A DNA stretch of 64,000 bases from Elmis aenea (Eukaryota > Arthropoda > Insecta > Coleoptera > Elmidae), in NCBI GenBank assembly GCA_947652605.1, contig OX393577.1:4526868-4590867 (forward strand), read 5' to 3'. The number at the start of each line of letters is the position of its first letter. The first letter of the stretch is position 1. The notes under the pieces are model-generated. The model saw nothing but the letters and a program-made list of their open reading frames with translations, had not been told where the DNA came from and ran no database searches. This document shows, piece by piece, positions 22,027 to 34,329 of the stretch. Position numbers and translations under genes: made by a program.

Positions 22027-22028
22027 TA

Positions 22029-23933
22029 TAGATCTCGGTTAATGTAAGGAACAGAGATTTCGTTAAATCGGCAATAAGTTACATACAAAGAGTTTGATTT
22101 GTACCGGTATTTAGAAATTTTGGAAATGGAATGAGTAACTTTATAAAAACAAATGAAATAATGAATGTACCAAACCTTCAATTAACCCCGATCGCAGCAA
22201 AACATATTTTATTGATTATTGCGTGATTTAATAATTTTAAACCGTTGTTTGTACATTATCATTCGATTCAAGTTCTTTTTTGTTGTAATAATTTAGAGTC
22301 AATAAACTGCGCTATGTTAGTTAAAAATACCTAACATTTTGTTTGACATACTGCACCTTGCCTTTGGTGCTTTGTTGAATGTTTTGCATAAATATTTAAC
22401 ATTCGGTCAGTGACCAAATGGATTCGATATTTCAAGTTTTGTTTTATTTATTATACGTCCTGCTGCATCGCTATACATAACGATCCTTTTTTTTATTGTA
22501 CCGGTTTTAAAATATTACAAACCTAGGGAACATTGTCAGGTTTATTTGGAGCATACTAAAAAATTAATGGGTAATAAGTAGAAAGTCTTAAAGGTTAGGG
22601 TGAAATATGAGTGTCATAAACATGTTCTCGGAGAATGATTGAAAAGTTCTTTCGTTGTAGTTTATGATCAATAATAATAAAATTACTGTTTTTTGTTTAA
22701 AATAAAATATTATGTTGAGAAAATCGTGCTTATAAAAATATTGAATGTCCATTTGGGACAGATTTTAATATTCAGGGAGTCAAAAAAAAAATCAGTAATG
22801 ACAAATAATTCATTTTAATCAATGTATGTTTTTATCTACTTCGGTTTTTATCAATACTTCTGTTGATTGTTTTATACCAATTTTGTAAGTAAATGAGTTT
22901 AAAATTAAATATAATTCTAGTAGTTTTTTATGTTCAAATTCATTAAAATAATTTTATTACCGCATATTAGTGCATTTTGATGAAGCATATCGTAGGTATG
23001 ATAGGGTATTGGTAGCTTTTAACTTTTCTTCATGTAAGTTTCAGTATATTTCCAATTGTTAGTCAGATTATCAATCACCTTAAAATTAAGCACTTTTACC
23101 AAGTTTAAACCATTAAACCAGTCTTATAATAAGCGAGATTCTCATGCTGGAACTCAAATTTTAATCAGGCTCTATTTAAAGTCAACAATATTTCTAAAGA
23201 TCGAAAAACCAATCGTATAAAGTTGGCACAGGAAAAAGCATGAATAAAAACCCATCTATTTAATCAATATTCAATTTAAAATTCATTAATAATAACACTG
23301 AACGACTTTGAATATTCAATAGTATACCTAAACGAAAATTATGTACCTACCATAATTTACGGGCACCTAAAACTTTTGCAAGAAATATTAGCGATTTATC
23401 GTGAACTTTCTTCCAAATCAAAAAGATCTGAAAATCTAACGAGAACATTTTCGTTAAATGTGTTATTCTCTTGAATACAATTTAATAGTTGAATTTGCAG
23501 TAATTGGTTTAACACTGAAACTATCTCACACAGTTTATTTAACATCCCGCTTCGCTTTTATCCATCTAAAAGTGAATAAAATTCTTAATTATATAAAAAT
23601 TGTACTTATTCAGACAAAAACTTTTACTGACGTTTATTATTTGCAACTAAGTGTGTCATGATAATGCAGTTTGACATTTAAAGACAGTTGATAGTGCACT
23701 CTCCGCTGTTTAATCTCGTTAATGTCAAAAAAGATGAGTGTAGGATCCTATGACAATAGCAAAACATAGGAACATCAAAGATACCAGATGTCTTTTATGC
23801 CTTGAACGAAACGAAACAGAAACACTTATATTCCCATTACTGTTTTAACCAAATTACCTCATAAATTATAAAAGCCGAAACTTAACATTATTTATAATTT
23901 AGGTTTAACAGATTTTGCGTTACTGTCCTATTA
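22029..23933. other. Intron sequence, unrecognised
   Basis: AT-rich, with no repeat or gene that I recognise. Confidence 0.35.
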
Positions 23934-23941
23934 ATAGTTTG

Positions 23942-24655
23942 CAGTGATGTGAGTGTGTCATATGACCGCGTCATGACAGTTTGTCATGACGGTCATGACG
24001 TCACGTCACAATGATTTTAAATGACCGTGACCATTCTAAGCTCCAAAATTCAAAATGACAGTTTTTCTAACATCCAAAAATGACAGTTTTAAGTTTACAT
24101 GGTGGTTGTTACTTGATTTGTGTTAATCTTAATTGCAATATCGTTAATAAAAATGTAAATACCACTATATAAAGTATTCTGAAAGTTGGTAAACACAATG
24201 CGGAGAAAAGGGAAGGTATTTTACTTTTTTGTACGTTATCCTGCAAGTTCGCAGCAAAAGGTAACTACTTATGGTTGCCAATTTTGTAGAAAGAGATACG
24301 GATTACATGCCACTAGAATGGCAAAACATTTAATTACAACATGCAAGAAATACCCAGAGCATGTAAAATTAAAGTTTAAACTCAAATAAAAATTTTATTA
24401 AAAAATGTTTAGCTCTCAGCATAAGTAGTCCAAAATCACCTTCAACTCCCTCGACTTCTAGAGCCTTCTCTGACGGAATACAATACCCAGATAGAGATAC
24501 TGATACTAATAATTCTACTTTTTATTTATTATTCCTATTACATATATATTAATTTTATACCATTGTTATTAAAAAAAATCATAAATGACGGTCATATGAC
24601 CGGTCATGACGGTCATTACGTCACAATCATAAATGACCGTCATTTCACATCACTG
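23942..24655 (+). mobile_element. hAT transposon, internally deleted, with 8-bp target duplication
   Basis: Inverted ends CAGTGATGTGA and TCACATCACTG with the exact 8-bp duplication ATAGTTTG (23934-23941, 24656-24663). Both subterminal regions contain several copies of GACGGTCAT/ATGACCGTCA, likely transposase-binding repeats. It keeps the 5' coding region with a BED zinc finger; the catalytic part is lost. Confidence 0.93.
24198..24389 (+). CDS. hAT transposase N-terminus with BED zinc finger
   Basis: From ATG 24198 a 63-residue frame contains CQFCRKRYGLHATRMAKHL followed by a cysteine seven residues on. This C-x2-C...H-x5-C arrangement is the BED finger that binds DNA at the ends of hAT elements. 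After the TAA at 24387, another frame (about 24426-24540) reads SSPKSPSTPSTSRAFSDG, a linker-like text that probably continued the protein in the intact element. The RNase H-like core and hAT dimerisation domain are missing, so this copy cannot transpose alone; it could at most make a short DNA-binding peptide. Confidence 0.7.
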   Translation: MRRKGKVFYFFVRYPASSQQKVTTYGCQFCRKRYGLHATRMAKHLITTCKKYPEHVKLKFKLK

Positions 24656-24663
24656 ATAGTTTG

Positions 24664-25675
24664 TGATAATGCTAAAAATATATCTCACAATACAAAGGAT
24701 ATCCGCAAAACAACGAATTTCATTTTAAAACACATTTTTTTAACATCAGAGAAGATGTTATAATTTTCAGACAGCACGATACGTGACATGAGTTATGATA
24801 TGCTTCATAAACCTTGGAAAACTCATCCCTTATGCGTCACCGTGAGTGCAATAATTGCCATTTTCAAAGCAGCACGTTCGAAGCTTGCTGTGGATAATTT
24901 CGTTATAGCACGGAACAAGTAAATTAAAAAGCAACATGACGACTGTTAAAGAACGTTATAAAGGTAATTTTGATAATCACTTGAAAATAAATAGAACCAA
25001 TATAAAATGTCCACTACTAAACAAACTTTTATCATCCTACTTTTGTGGGGAAAATATAAAAGTATACTGACTTTAAATACATGACTAAAAATAAGTCATA
25101 TAGGTATTTGTAATGGTAAAAACATATGTTTCTAGCTAATCATTGTACCACATAAATAAATCTTTTTTAGATTTGTAAAAAATTGAAACTATGTATTAAA
25201 AATTGAAGAAGAAGAAGTATTAAAAATTGGTGATAGCTATTCAAGTCTGCATAAAAAGTTTATACAAAGTAACAATACATTTCAAAAATTTTGTTCGGTA
25301 AAAAAGTTTCCAAAATTTCCAAAATTGGATTTTTCGGGTTTCCAAATTTGTGAATACCGTTCAAATTTCAAGTTTGTCTTCGGAGCAACTTTGCATATTT
25401 AAACATATGAATGAGCGAATGAGCGAGATTCCCAAATTGGAACTCAAATTAGTTTAACACTATCAGGTATAACTAACCATCAAATACCCTTTTCTTTATC
25501 TTTCTACTTGCTCGAGAGAGTAAATTTGTGAGTTTCCAGGACTTACTTAGTCGCAAAACTTTTGTCGTTATTTATAACCGAAACTGTAACACCTGCGTTG
25601 GCCTAAACTCCCCAACTGTAGTGTTAATTGAGCCAAATGCAATTAATTACTTGTTAAAACAACGTTGTTTGTTCT
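24664..25675. other. Intron sequence, unrecognised
   Basis: AT-rich, with a GAAGAAGAAG run near 25205. No feature seen. Confidence 0.35.
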
Positions 25676-25677
25676 AA

Positions 25678-26108
25678 AAAGGGAGGGTCACGATGTGTTG
25701 TCGCTAGAATTTGATCAAGGCTGTGTTTATTGCATCAAGAACATCAAAACTAAATGTTCTGCAGAGTTATACGTGCCACTGACCATTTCCTTCGGAAAAA
25801 TAGGGTAAAAACTGAAAAGTTGAATAATAAAGGTAATGTTTGCGATCGCTTTGGCCATGGAACTGTCAGAGATAAAATCGAAATTTTTTTATTTACAAAT
25901 TTGCGCATCCTTTGCAAGTACAATGGTGCAAAGTTTTTGAAAAAATCTTAAACGATTCCGGAGAAAAAGGCGAATAACGAGACCCTTGTAAAAACGGTTT
26001 TCCCTATGTTAAACGCCCATGCAAGTCGCATATGATTTAGTTATACTTACCACTTCTTAAATCATAGCGCTTTTGCAGGGGTTTCGTTTTTAACGTTTTT
26101 CTCCGGGA
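25678..26108 (+). repeat. Palindromic repeat family, copy 1 (right arm truncated)
   Basis: Matches the left arm of 45245-45940, from GGTCACGATGTGTTGTCGCT through TGGTGCAAAGTTTTTGAAAA to the central GTAAAAACGGTTTTCCCTAT block. The returning arm stops at TTTTTCTCCGGGAG, where another sequence begins. The open frame at 25754-25951 lies in this repeat and is not a gene. Confidence 0.85.
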
Positions 26109-26290
26109 GGACGAACGGGGCACTTGCCCCTCCCTGGAATCGAGTACTTCACGAATGACCAAATGAAAGAGGGTCGAGTTAAAATTTCGTTAATATTTTA
26201 ATGCATTGCTGATGGGATCAGTTGTGGTCCATTTAGTCTACAAGCTTTGCCCCCCCTGGATAATTTTCTGCGGACGCCTATGGTAGGCGG
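26109..26290. mobile_element. Possible DNA transposon ends (GGGGCAAG / CTGCGGACGCC)
   Basis: CGGGGCACTTGCCCCTCCCTGG on the left and TTGCCCCCCCTGGATAATTT followed by TGCGGACGCCTATGG on the right have the look of the two ends of a degraded DNA transposon. The superfamily cannot be settled. Confidence 0.3.
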
Positions 26291-29045
26291 TCATTGTAGT
26301 TTATGTTGTTTCTATGACAAGCAATCAACAAACTAAAAGTTTTGAAAGCTTATTACTTGTCACATTAATAAATTCGTAAAAATGAACTTTAATAACGAAG
26401 AAAAACGCGATATGCTGCCAATTTTTTATTCATTGAATATTATATTCATTTGAATATGATAAACAAGAAATTTTTGGATTTAGTGCAAATTGATAGTTGA
26501 AAATTAAGTGGACAACAAAAAATTACATGAAACATGTGTTGTGCAAGCACTGATATACAATTTTACATGTGCCAGTTGCATCGTTAACTAAAAAGTCCAT
26601 TGCGCAGTATTTTATCAATATAAAAACCATGCAGCATTCCTTTAGATAAAGTAAAATTTATAGAGTGATGTCTCAATTTATGATGTAGTTGTATTTCCAC
26701 TGTTATATAAAAAGTCCACAGGTTCTTGGTAATTTAATTAAGAAAATAACCTTCATTGCGTGAAAGATCCGTTTAAAGTGGTTTAATTATGTAAACAACT
26801 TTTTAATGCACGACGCATCATATGCGTGTGTTGGTTAATTAATTTGTCATGACTTATCTCACACTTATTTTAAATGTATAAAGACGGTGCAGGAATGTTA
26901 ATACTAATGGCAGTTTTTGTTTAAAATTGAACAGATAATTTATCGACTCACGAAACACGAAATTAATTATGACTAATGTTCCGCTGTTAATTATATAATA
27001 AACTTTTGGTCATACTTCAACATTCCTTTATTTAATAAAGCTTTTTTTACTGACTAAATTAGAAATAACGTTGTTGGTGTACATATTTGTTTCTCATGCT
27101 ATTTATTATAGTATTGTTTACATGTAATGAATAAGCAGTTTGTTTTTTGCAGTCGGTACATTCCTTTATTCTGCCCGTGCGATTGTGAGTAAACAATATA
27201 TTTTTCTAGGGTTGCTATGATCACCGTTTTACGTCTTCACTCTGGTCCTTTTCCTTTTATGAGTCGCCAGAAATGAGCGTATCTTTAATCAAAGGACGAA
27301 ACGACAAAAAGGCACATTTATCTAAGACGTGTTGCTTAAAATGTTTACTATTCTCGCGCCTAGATTTAGTGTAAAAGAAAATGTGGCAGACTCGCCGCAT
27401 CGATTCGATTTTTCCTTATTGGAAAATAACCAGTTCTCAATAAGGTCGTTTCTGCTAGATTTAGGGTAAAATTGAACAAAAAACTCTCCTATAAGTAGTT
27501 TTTTACTAAAATATTTTGTTTTGCTTTATTTAGCTTGCAAATCCTTGCTTCTAGTCTAGAGTAATATGCTTACAATGTATTTATATGGGGTGTGATAGAG
27601 TCTGGAAAAAGGTTTAATAAATAAAAAGTTAGTTATTTGCGTGTACCTGATGTTCTATACACGGATTCCAACGGATATACAACTTCTGTACACATTCTTG
27701 ATCGTTTTGTTTTAGACTGAATGTCCATAAAAGGTTTGAGAGTGAGCAGACATTTTTTGTGCTTATTTAGGTTTGAAAGTGTCTGTCTACACACACAAAC
27801 TGGCGCGTTAAGAATTAGCAGTAATTACAACTGTCATACGTTTTCAGTTATGTAAATACACCAAAGCTACTGATTCGTAGCATCGGGCCCCCCCATTGGA
27901 CAGGGGCCCAAAAGTTTCTCTGCCTACATTAAAAAAAATGTATTGATGCAATATAAATAGGTTTAATTATGAATCACTTGTATTTCTTGAAATATTTCAT
28001 CCGTTTCGAGACTCCAGTCTCTTCGTCAATAGTAGTCTAATTTATAAATAAGTTATACGTTATACGTTCACAAATTATTAATTTAATAAGTGTATTCAAT
28101 TTTATTTAAATTGCTACTGATCAAGACACGAAAACCTATAGGTAACTGGTTTAATATTTTTGCCAGAGATTTTCGATTAAGAAAAGATAAATGATATTTA
28201 ATTAGGCATTAAGCAAATGCTGTATCGAAATAAGAAGGCTTTGCTTAGTGTTCGCATCCTGTATGTAATCTAAATGCATTTTAATTTAATTTAGTGCAAA
28301 TCGCCACAAATTTTGTCCCAGATGTCGCTAGCTATCGGACGGAAGGTCGTTAAGTATCAATTTCGTTAATTTTTGGCCAAATTCCGAACAAACCAGCTGT
28401 TCCAAGTAGGATAGAATGAAAATTCTACATAAAATGGAAAAAAGTTTTGATTCCAGATTTTTGAAACATTTTGCATTTTGTTTCGCATTAAAATAAACGA
28501 TATTAATTATAAAATAGTGGCGATAATAATTAATTACAGTAAAATAATAGTGTAGAGGACAATAGTAACTTGTTTAAACAAAATTTAAGATTGTTTTGCT
28601 TCGGTTCAAAATCCTGTAGCCAAAACTTTCTTCCACTTATCCGACTAGGCCTTATTTTTTGCTTGATAAGTATTTAAGCGCCAATCCCACCCAAAAATTT
28701 GCGAAAATATATTACTCAATTGATCCGATAGATGGCGACATCTGCAGCGTAATATTTCGAAATTTGCATTAAAAGCCAGTGCATGAGTTTTGTTTCATTT
28801 CAAGCAGTTAATATACGAGGGGCGTCTTGAAGTAAAACGTTTGCGCATTATCATGGATATCGCAAAATAAGTTACTGTTGAAGGAAATGTAACTAGTGTT
28901 AATTAAAACAAAAATATTAAAATTAGAACGATATTTTGTTTATGAATATAAATATGTTTTTGGGGATTTGCCCGTTGCAATGTGTTCATTTGCTTCTGGA
29001 CGTTTGGGTAAATCTCCAAAAACATATTACACGATAATGTATGGG
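26291..29045. other. Intron sequence with isolated transposon ends
   Basis: A GGGCCCCCCCATTGGACAGG block at 27887 resembles a transposon end. ATACGAGGGGCGTCTTGAAG at 28812 resembles a mariner terminus. Neither has a partner that I can find. Otherwise nothing recognised. Confidence 0.3.
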
Positions 29046-29099
29046 GGCGCCTACATTTTCTTTGCCTAAGGGGCGCCAGATACTCTTGCGCCGGCCCTG
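29046..29099 (-). mobile_element. hAT-like terminus
   Basis: The minus strand begins CAGGGCCGGCGCAAGAGTAT followed by GGCGCCCC, an end typical of some hAT families. The other end was not identified. Confidence 0.35.
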
Positions 29100-29107
29100 C
29101 ACGTGGC

Positions 29108-30221
29108 GTCTCCTTAAGTGACAAAACTATAGTAATTATTTTCGAATATTTTTACCATTAAAGGAGGGCCTTGAGATAGTTAGCAACTCTTGACACTTCT
29201 AGTTTTTTGAGTTGAGTTACTTTAAATACTCTTCGCTGCTCAAAATATTAATTAGGTCACAGTAAGTGAGCGTTCGACTTCATAATTTCTTTTAATTGCT
29301 GTGTTGATTTTGAATAATTTTTTACAGTTGTTGAAAATCTATGCCCTTTAGAGCTTGGAAAATGAAAAATGGAGAGTACTAAATCCATTAAACTTTTGCT
29401 TTTTTTAAAAGCAGTTTAGAACCAGAAAATTATAGAAAATTGGTGATGGAATTATAAGCAGTTCCTCATATGCTTCCAGAAATTGCGGAATCATTTTATT
29501 AGTAGTGTTTAATGAAATTAATATTACTTTAAAGAAAAATTTTCCGAAAAGTCGCAAATATTTTCCATTTCTAAATATTACTTCGTCCCAATTGATCGTA
29601 CTGCGTATGCATTTTTTTTTTTAATAAAGTATAGATATCTGGTCTTATTAAGGGTGGATTTTTCTATGTTATTACTTACATTACATACTTTATAATGAAT
29701 TGTTGGTACAATTACAAAATAAAGATTAAAAAAATATATTTTACTTTACGAACGTATAGTTTATTTTGCTATGTTCCCAACATATAAATTTTATTCCATC
29801 AAGCTACTGTTGGCAAATAAAGAATGAAAGCAAGTCTCCTAACATTTAATATTCCATGCTTTCATCACAAATTTTAAGTATAACGAAACTCTTCTCAGAA
29901 ACGAACGTTGTTATAAAAAGTAAGTGAAGTTGACGTGTTTTAAATTTAATATCATAAAATTCCTGCGATGCAATTTAAACCATGAAACTGGTTTTTGAAG
30001 AAAAAATATAAAACTTGATTACTTTGTTAGTCGCGTACTTTATCACGTAAGATGAATTTTCCGTGAGTTCTGGAAAACCAATTACGTTTTCATTTTTCAC
30101 CGCTAGTATGGTGCTTTTACCATTCCTTTCGATTCGTTGACCAATCTGAAAATAATAAAAAGCTGTCAGTAAAACATAAACAATTGATCAGCGTGTCCGG
30201 TTAATGTTACGAAATTTTAAG
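29108..30221. other. Intron sequence, unrecognised
   Basis: AT-rich, with no feature seen. Confidence 0.35.
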
Positions 30222-30234
30222 TACTACGGTTGTC

Positions 30235-30440
30235 TTTTTTTTTTTTATTATTCTTGAGGCTTTCGCGGCCGTTATCCATAATACAATCTTGGTTTCCGGG
30301 TTTGGAACCGCGTCTTCTATATTTAGAAGTAGTTGACGTTTCGACCATTGTGTCTTGGTCTTTTCAAAACGACTGTCAGTCGAAACGTCAACTACTTCTA
30401 AATATAGAAGACGCGGTTCCAAACCCGGAAACCAAGATTG
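30235..30440 (-). mobile_element. Penelope-like copy 2: retroposed, 5'-inverted, poly(A)-tailed
   Basis: A 206-bp insertion between 13-bp direct repeats TACTACGGTTGTC (30222-30234, 30441-30453). On the minus strand it ends in poly(A). Inside, 30282-30345 and 30379-30442 are perfect inverted repeats, 64 of 64 bases (the last two bases of the right arm overlap the duplication). The body matches 7364-7490. The target duplication and tail show insertion by reverse transcription; the inverted 5' part fits twin priming. Confidence 0.8.
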
Positions 30441-30453
30441 TACTACGGTTGTC

Positions 30454-31521
30454 GCTTGAAAGACGAAAAATTTAGCTACTTGAGAATTGTATGATGTTAT
30501 GCATGGCTTGCTACTGATAGGTATTTATTAAAAATATTAATAGACAAAGAGTTTTTACTGTCAGTGTGGTTGGTCTATGTAAATATTTAAAAAAAAGGAG
30601 AAAATAATAGAGTAAAGTGCCCTAATATGGAACAGTTACCTATTATGGAATACATCAGTTTTATGACAATGAATAAGCGATATCTGTTGATATTTGTACA
30701 TTGATGAAACATTCCCAAATGTAAAATAGTTAAAAAATATTCACTAGATTACATAACAGATTCAAATATATTTTTGACGTGCTACTGAGTTTTTAGGCTG
30801 AATCTTTCAGTGCAAAATATTATATGCTAGGGTAAATGATATAAAATATTTTATTGCATGTTTATTTAGCATGAGCCTTTACATTTCAATTAAAACTATT
30901 TATGAAGGGTTTGCTTTAGCGCAGCATATTTCTAACCCTAACTTTGATCAATTTATGCGTATTAGTACATAGCGTTGCCTTAATGTAAGAAACAGCAAGA
31001 CAAGTAAACAAGAAAACGTTCATTAATAACGCACATGTACCCTATGTTTACAGACGGATTCATGTTTCATACATTATGGGTAATAAATTTTAGTCCCTGA
31101 AAATACAAAAGCGTAGGAAAACGACGGGAAAACGAAGATAATTTAAAGGTGCTAAGTGGGACAAAAACAGCTTACAGTTTTTATTTACGTAATGTTCATT
31201 TAAATTGTCGTTTTAAGCTAGATTCTCTTCGATGTAAAATTAAATCATTACGTGAGCATGCTAAAGTTATTGACGATGTGAATGAGACAGTTTGCGAATA
31301 ATTGTAAAATGCTACTGGAAATTTACCTTTGAGAAATTAATCCTGGCAATACTGGAATCCACCTACTGGAAAAGTTTTCAAAAGAGACTGGTTTTATTTT
31401 TGTAACATATGCACGGGGCTTGTGGAATCGCAGGTCATCATTAGATGTTTTAACCTTCTTCCACTGAACGCCTCCGTCCTCTGGAACTAATGTGAATTGT
31501 TAGAAATATGTAAAAAGTTGG
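30454..31521. other. Intron sequence with a possible TIR element end
   Basis: AGTAAAGTGCCCTAATATGG at 30613 resembles the GGGAAAGTACCC end of the next element, but no clear partner was found. Nothing else recognised. Confidence 0.3.
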
Positions 31522-31523
31522 TA

Positions 31524-31796
31524 GGGGAAAGTACCCATGAATGGGACAGTCCTTGGATGGGATATTCTTAATAAACTATAGTTAAACACAAATTTTTATG
31601 TACGTGCATAGATGGTAAATCGCATACTTAATGTACAACCACATTTCGAAGTTCTCATGTTGTATACAACACGATTGTATTACATACATTAGGTACGCGA
31701 TTTACCATCTATGCACGTACATAAAGATTTGTGTTTAACTATAGTTTATTAAGAATGTCCCATCCAAGGACTGTCCCATTCATGGGTACTTTCCCC
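31524..31796. mobile_element. Foldback TIR element, ~103-bp arms
   Basis: The ends GGGGAAAGTACCCATGAATG and onward match over about 103 bases in reverse complement with about three mismatches, leaving a ~65-base centre. TA flanks both sides (31522-31523, 31797-31798), which suggests Tc1/mariner-type mobilisation. The arm identity suggests a young insertion. Confidence 0.92.
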
Positions 31797-32239
31797 TATG
31801 TAGCATTTTTGAGCAACATTTGGTATGCAGGTCCTTAACAAATATGTATTAGATCTGATTGTCTTTGTAAAAGCCTTCTGTTTGTAAAGGAAAAATTCGT
31901 TTTAAAATGCAAGTTTATAGACACAGTAAATTTGACTCCTATTTGCAATCTTTCATCTTAATCGGCGTTTACCAAACATAAAACCATTGTGTACCCTCTT
32001 GAGACTTTTATTTTACCGGCGTCCTTCTCTCGGCCGAACATAGGACTAGATTGGGGTAGTTTCAAATACAACAATTTTATCTAGCTGCATTTCTACAGCT
32101 AAAAAGTGCTTAAGTAAAACAAAAACCTCTGCCCCGTATTCTTTGAAACCTTTTCGTGTATACTTTGGTAAACACTCAACTAAATGAAACAAATGATGGT
32201 CGTCTTATTTTGCAATTAGCATATAAAAAAAAGGTAAAT

Positions 32240-32389
32240 GTAAATGCAACTTTTTAATAATGATTGGAGCTTTAAATATATTATGTATGAAACCTGTGGA
32301 AAACCCGATGCGCAAAACTTGGTCTTGCTTTCCCAGGAGAAGCTTCTCGTACTCCACAGGGTGCGTGCATCCCTGGCTAAGAACCACTG
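32240..32389 (-). mobile_element. hAT-like terminus
   Basis: The minus strand starts CAGTGGTTCTTAGCCAGGGA then GCACGCACCC, a recognisable hAT end. The opposite end was not found, so its extent is uncertain. Confidence 0.5.
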
Positions 32390-32899
32390 CACCAGCTAGT
32401 CGACTCTTTCGATATAAACCAAAATAAGTGATGCGTTCGTTTGGAAACGGTTTTATTTCGTTGGTTGTGTTTTAGCTTTAAAGTAAAACATACTGAGGTG
32501 GTAAAATTTTGGAAAATAAACTATTCACGGTCAACATGTTTCATATTTGCGGTGTGAACACGTTAAATCTAGATTAGTATTGTCATCAGTTCAGTTTATG
32601 TCTATCGAGTGCTCGCCCCCACAACATCCATACATCACTTTTATCGATTTACACGATCAACTGACACATTAACTCCACATGATTTGATTTACGTGTATTT
32701 GGTCGACTGCTGAAGGGATAACAACAAATATTTCCAGCTGAATCACAAAAATATTGTAGCTTTTGACCAAACAAACAGTATTATTTCAACAAAAAAAAAA
32801 GTTTACTGATTAAAACTCTGATGAATAATGTATAAGGTCTTTTAAAACAACATATTGTGAAACTGTTCATGTACTTGTTTCGTGTAATAGATATTTACG

Positions 32900-33315
32900 T
32901 AAAGACCGGAAAGTGGTACTTTACTGGACGAGTGGGCAGTTTTGGGACGAGCCGTAGGCGAGTCCTGAAAGCATACGAGTCCAGTAAAGACACTTTACGG
33001 TTATTTTACGTACAATATTTTTCTGCGTCCGCCAATGACACCAAAATCACTATCGTCACCATCCATAATTAAACAATAACTTAACAAACTACAGGTGAAA
33101 ACTCGCTTGGTGGTATAATGAGGCTTGTTTGACAGCGCAAATCAACAAAACAACTCATCACCATGGCAACCAGCTACTTTCTGGCGTAGGCCGGTAAAGC
33201 TAACTCATTATACCATGACAACTAGTTACTTCCCGACCTAGGCTAGTAAAGATGTATTTTCCAGCCTAAAAATTGATCGGAAACAACTGATTTTTTGGAC
33301 GGACGCAGAAAAAAT
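32900..33315 (-). repeat. Dispersed repeat, copy 2; possible tyrosine-recombinase transposon derivative
   Basis: Reverse complement of the 11290-11640 family, slightly longer. It shares the ATGGATGGTGACGATAG start (here on the minus strand at about 33064) and the GGGACGAGCCGTAGGCGAGT end. Here the GGACGCAGAAAAA end is complete. No recombinase catalytic text remains. Confidence 0.6.
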
Positions 33316-34320
33316 AAATTCATTTTTGCATTTTTAAGCGCATTAACTTTACAATATCTGATTTAGTAGCACTATTAAAGAAAAATGTTATTTCTTATGC
33401 GATTATTTCAGTTGATGCTATTAATTTATGAATGATGCAAATTTCGATCAAATTTTTAGTGGTTCAGTAAAATTAGGACTTGCCAAACAGTGTACCGCGT
33501 ATAGAAAAAATTATTGTAATCAAAGGTTTGCAGAGTAGCAAAAAACGTCCAGTCGCTGCCATGAAACCTTATTAATAGCACGAGAATGCTTAAATGTTGG
33601 ATATTATTCATGAGTTTATACAGAACATGGCAAACCAGGGCCTTCCCAACAATAATTAGATGAATTATAAAATAGAATCGGTAACAGATATGCACAAACT
33701 ACCAATTTCAGTGAATGCGAAACTAAGATAAACAGAATAATTGTGTATTACAATCGTAAATGGAGAATGTACTATTATGAATACATAAAGCTTTATGGGC
33801 AATTACTTTAATTTGTCTTATTTAAACACAAAATGTAAAATGTTTACTCTTATAATAGATGTTTGATATCACATTTAAGTTGTTAATTAGATAAAATTGC
33901 ATCTTATATCTCATTTGTACTATTAAAAATTTAATAAATACGTATTATAAGGTATTAAATGTTGGTGCATAGCGGGTAGTAACTTGGAATAAGCGTTTAT
34001 AACACTTTTTAGGCAACGAACTCGAAACAGTAAAGTAGTTCACAACGAAGCCTTTTTAATTACAGCTTCAAATGTAATTAAAGGAAGCGGGTTTTCCCGC
34101 ACAATAAATTTAATGAAAACTAATCTGAAACGCCAGATGAAAAACATTTAAGCTACTGGAACGTTTGTACGAGTTTTAATAAGTAATAATGTGGTGAGAT
34201 TTTTAATGCTTCTTCTGTTGTATAATAACACGTTACAATTTTTAATATTGATATAGAAGTCTTTTTCTTTACTTCAAGCTAAAGTTACTTTTTTATTACA
34301 TAATGCAATTTTTTCGTTGG
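33316..34320. other. Intron sequence, unrecognised
   Basis: AT-rich, with no feature seen. Confidence 0.35.
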
Positions 34321-34329
34321 TAAACTAAA

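Noticed and set aside
28805..28860. mariner-like terminus ATACGAGGGGCGTCTTGAAG
   Set aside because: Only one end and no transposase text; kept as a remark in the region entry.
32205..32387. 60-codon minus-strand open frame with HPVEYEKLLLGKQD
   Set aside because: It begins in a hAT terminus and has no protein similarity that I recognise.
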